A DNA stretch of 14,737 nucleotides. Origin: JACZSB01 sp965372015. GTDB taxonomy: Bacteria; Fidelibacterota; Marinisomatia; SCGC-AAA003-L08; TS1B11. Below the pieces are notes generated by a model. The model was not told the origin of the DNA. It was given only the letters and a program-made list of their open reading frames with translations, and made no database searches. Position 1 is the stretch's first letter; every line of letters starts with the position of its first letter. The stretch is taken from assembly GCA_965372015.1 (NCBI GenBank), contig CBDVAP010000067.1, positions 1 to 14,737 on the forward strand, given 5' to 3'. The position numbers and the translations under genes are program-made. Positions 14,070-14,737 of this stretch are shown one piece after another.

Positions 14070-14737
14070 ACGCCTGCTGCTCTGCCTGTGGGCGGCAATG
14101 CTGGCCGCGTTCGTCGGCTGTTCCGAGCCGGCCGAGGATACCAGCCCCCACCCCACCGGCTGGATGGAGGGCCACCAGGCCCGGGTGCGGGCCGTCAATT
14201 ATGATTTCACTTCCTGCGGCCAGTGCCACGGCACAGACCTGGCCGGTGGTGACGCCGCCGAGGGTTGCAGCCGTGAGTCCTGCCATATCGCCGATGCCGG
14301 TGTCTACGCCTGCGACAACTGCCACGGCTTTACGGACAGCGACCCATTCGAGAACCTGGCAGGGGATACATCCCCCGACACACTTACCGTCGGCGTGCAC
14401 ACCAGTCATTACACCGGCGCTCACGATCTGACCAGCAACGTGACCTGCGCCTCCTGCCACATAGTGCCCGATTCGGTTTGGGCCGAAGGCCACATCGATA
14501 CCAGCGCCCACGCGGAGGTGACCTTCGGCACCTTGGGGAAGGATTCGGTGGTAGTGGGCACCGACACCAGTTGGAACCGCATCACCGGCGCCTGCTCGGT
14601 CATCTACTGCCACGGCAACTTCGCCTATGAGAGAGCCGATTCAACCGGGATATTCGTCACCGGTAATAATCTCACAATGACCTGGACGGCGCCCGTTGCG
14701 GGAAACCTGTGCGGCACCTGCCACGGCCTGCCACCTA
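14059..14737 (+). CDS. Multihaem lipoprotein cytochrome of the CxxxxCH/CxxCH type (cut by window edge)
   Basis: Open to the right edge: 226 codons are present. The ATG overlaps the 12-haem gene by 11 bases. The signal peptide MVTKRLLLCLWAAMLAAFVGC has a good lipobox (F-V-G-C) with Cys21 as lipidation site. Haem motifs so far are CGQCH (53), CSRESCH (70), CDNCH (85), CASCH (130), CSVIYCH (179) and CGTCH (218). Two of them (70, 179) have four residues between the cysteines. The arrangement CSVIYCHGNF...W.APVAGNLCGTCHGLPP closely matches the CxxxxCH...CxxCH domain known from Geobacter multihaem cytochromes. By analogy with OmcB-like proteins it is probably anchored at the outer membrane and forms the outer end of the conduit with the barrel and the 12-haem protein. 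Its full length and haem count are unknown here. Confidence 0.9.
   Translation, partial: MVTKRLLLCLWAAMLAAFVGCSEPAEDTSPHPTGWMEGHQARVRAVNYDFTSCGQCHGTDLAGGDAAEGCSRESCHIADAGVYACDNCHGFTDSDPFENLAGDTSPDTLTVGVHTSHYTGAHDLTSNVTCASCHIVPDSVWAEGHIDTSAHAEVTFGTLGKDSVVVGTDTSWNRITGACSVIYCHGNFAYERADSTGIFVTGNNLTMTWTAPVAGNLCGTCHGLPP

Noticed and set aside
13497..14613. Two overlapping minus-strand frames (233 and 229 codons) across the cytochrome genes
   Set aside because: They lie opposite the CxxCH-coding strand, and their composition (His, Ala, Gly, Val rich) is what reverse reading of CxxCH-rich genes gives.

Overview
The window reads as one contiguous piece of a bacterial chromosome, most likely from an uncultured member of the FCB superphylum (Marinimicrobia, KSB1 or a similar lineage). 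The main reason is the C-terminus of the giant protein at 3505-10425. It carries the NYPNPFNPST...LGQEV...G.Y.L.W.G.D..G..V.SG.YF.RL...K.MLL module typical of type IX secretion (T9SS) cargo and FlgD-like tails in that superphylum. Lipoprotein-type signal peptides, outer-membrane barrels and multihaem c-type cytochromes also show a Gram-negative cell envelope. The phylum-level placement is inference.

Layout. All genes from 1 to 11551 are on the minus strand. In transcription order they are: an outer-membrane protein with an Asp/Glu/Tyr-rich N-terminus (10631-11551); a 2306-residue Ig-like repeat protein with a sorting domain (3505-10425); a TPR lipoprotein coupled to it with a 4-base gap (2901-3500); a secernin/C69-family Ntn-hydrolase homologue (1492-2805) overlapping by 8 bases an L-2-hydroxyglutarate dehydrogenase-like flavoprotein (390-1499); and the first 92 codons of ahcY, S-adenosylhomocysteine hydrolase, cut by the left edge. 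A 366-base AT-rich divergent intergenic region (11552-11917) separates these from a plus-strand operon. That operon encodes a 419-residue outer-membrane beta-barrel, a 12-haem periplasmic cytochrome and a lipoprotein cytochrome with CX2CH and CX4CH motifs that runs off the right edge.

How the genes may work together. The plus-strand operon has the logic of a porin-cytochrome conduit: barrel, secreted multihaem cytochrome, lipid-anchored multihaem cytochrome, joined by two 11-base start/stop overlaps. It could move electrons across the outer membrane, although the barrel is much smaller than MtrB-type porins. The giant protein has 18 Ig-like modules: nine of type A, then a higher-order Ba-C-Bb array, then one FN3-like module. 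Every module ends in a D-x-A-G-N motif and a [hydrophobic]-D-x-x-x-P linker. It is probably a long cell-surface fibre or adhesin. Upstream of it lie three direct copies of a CRP/FNR-type box.

Points of most interest: the compact cytochrome conduit; the higher-order repeat and triple CRP-like boxes of the giant protein; the acidic Tyr-rich surface protein; and a secernin whose catalytic Cys position is occupied by Ser2. I saw no tRNA, rRNA, CRISPR array, transposase or integrase.
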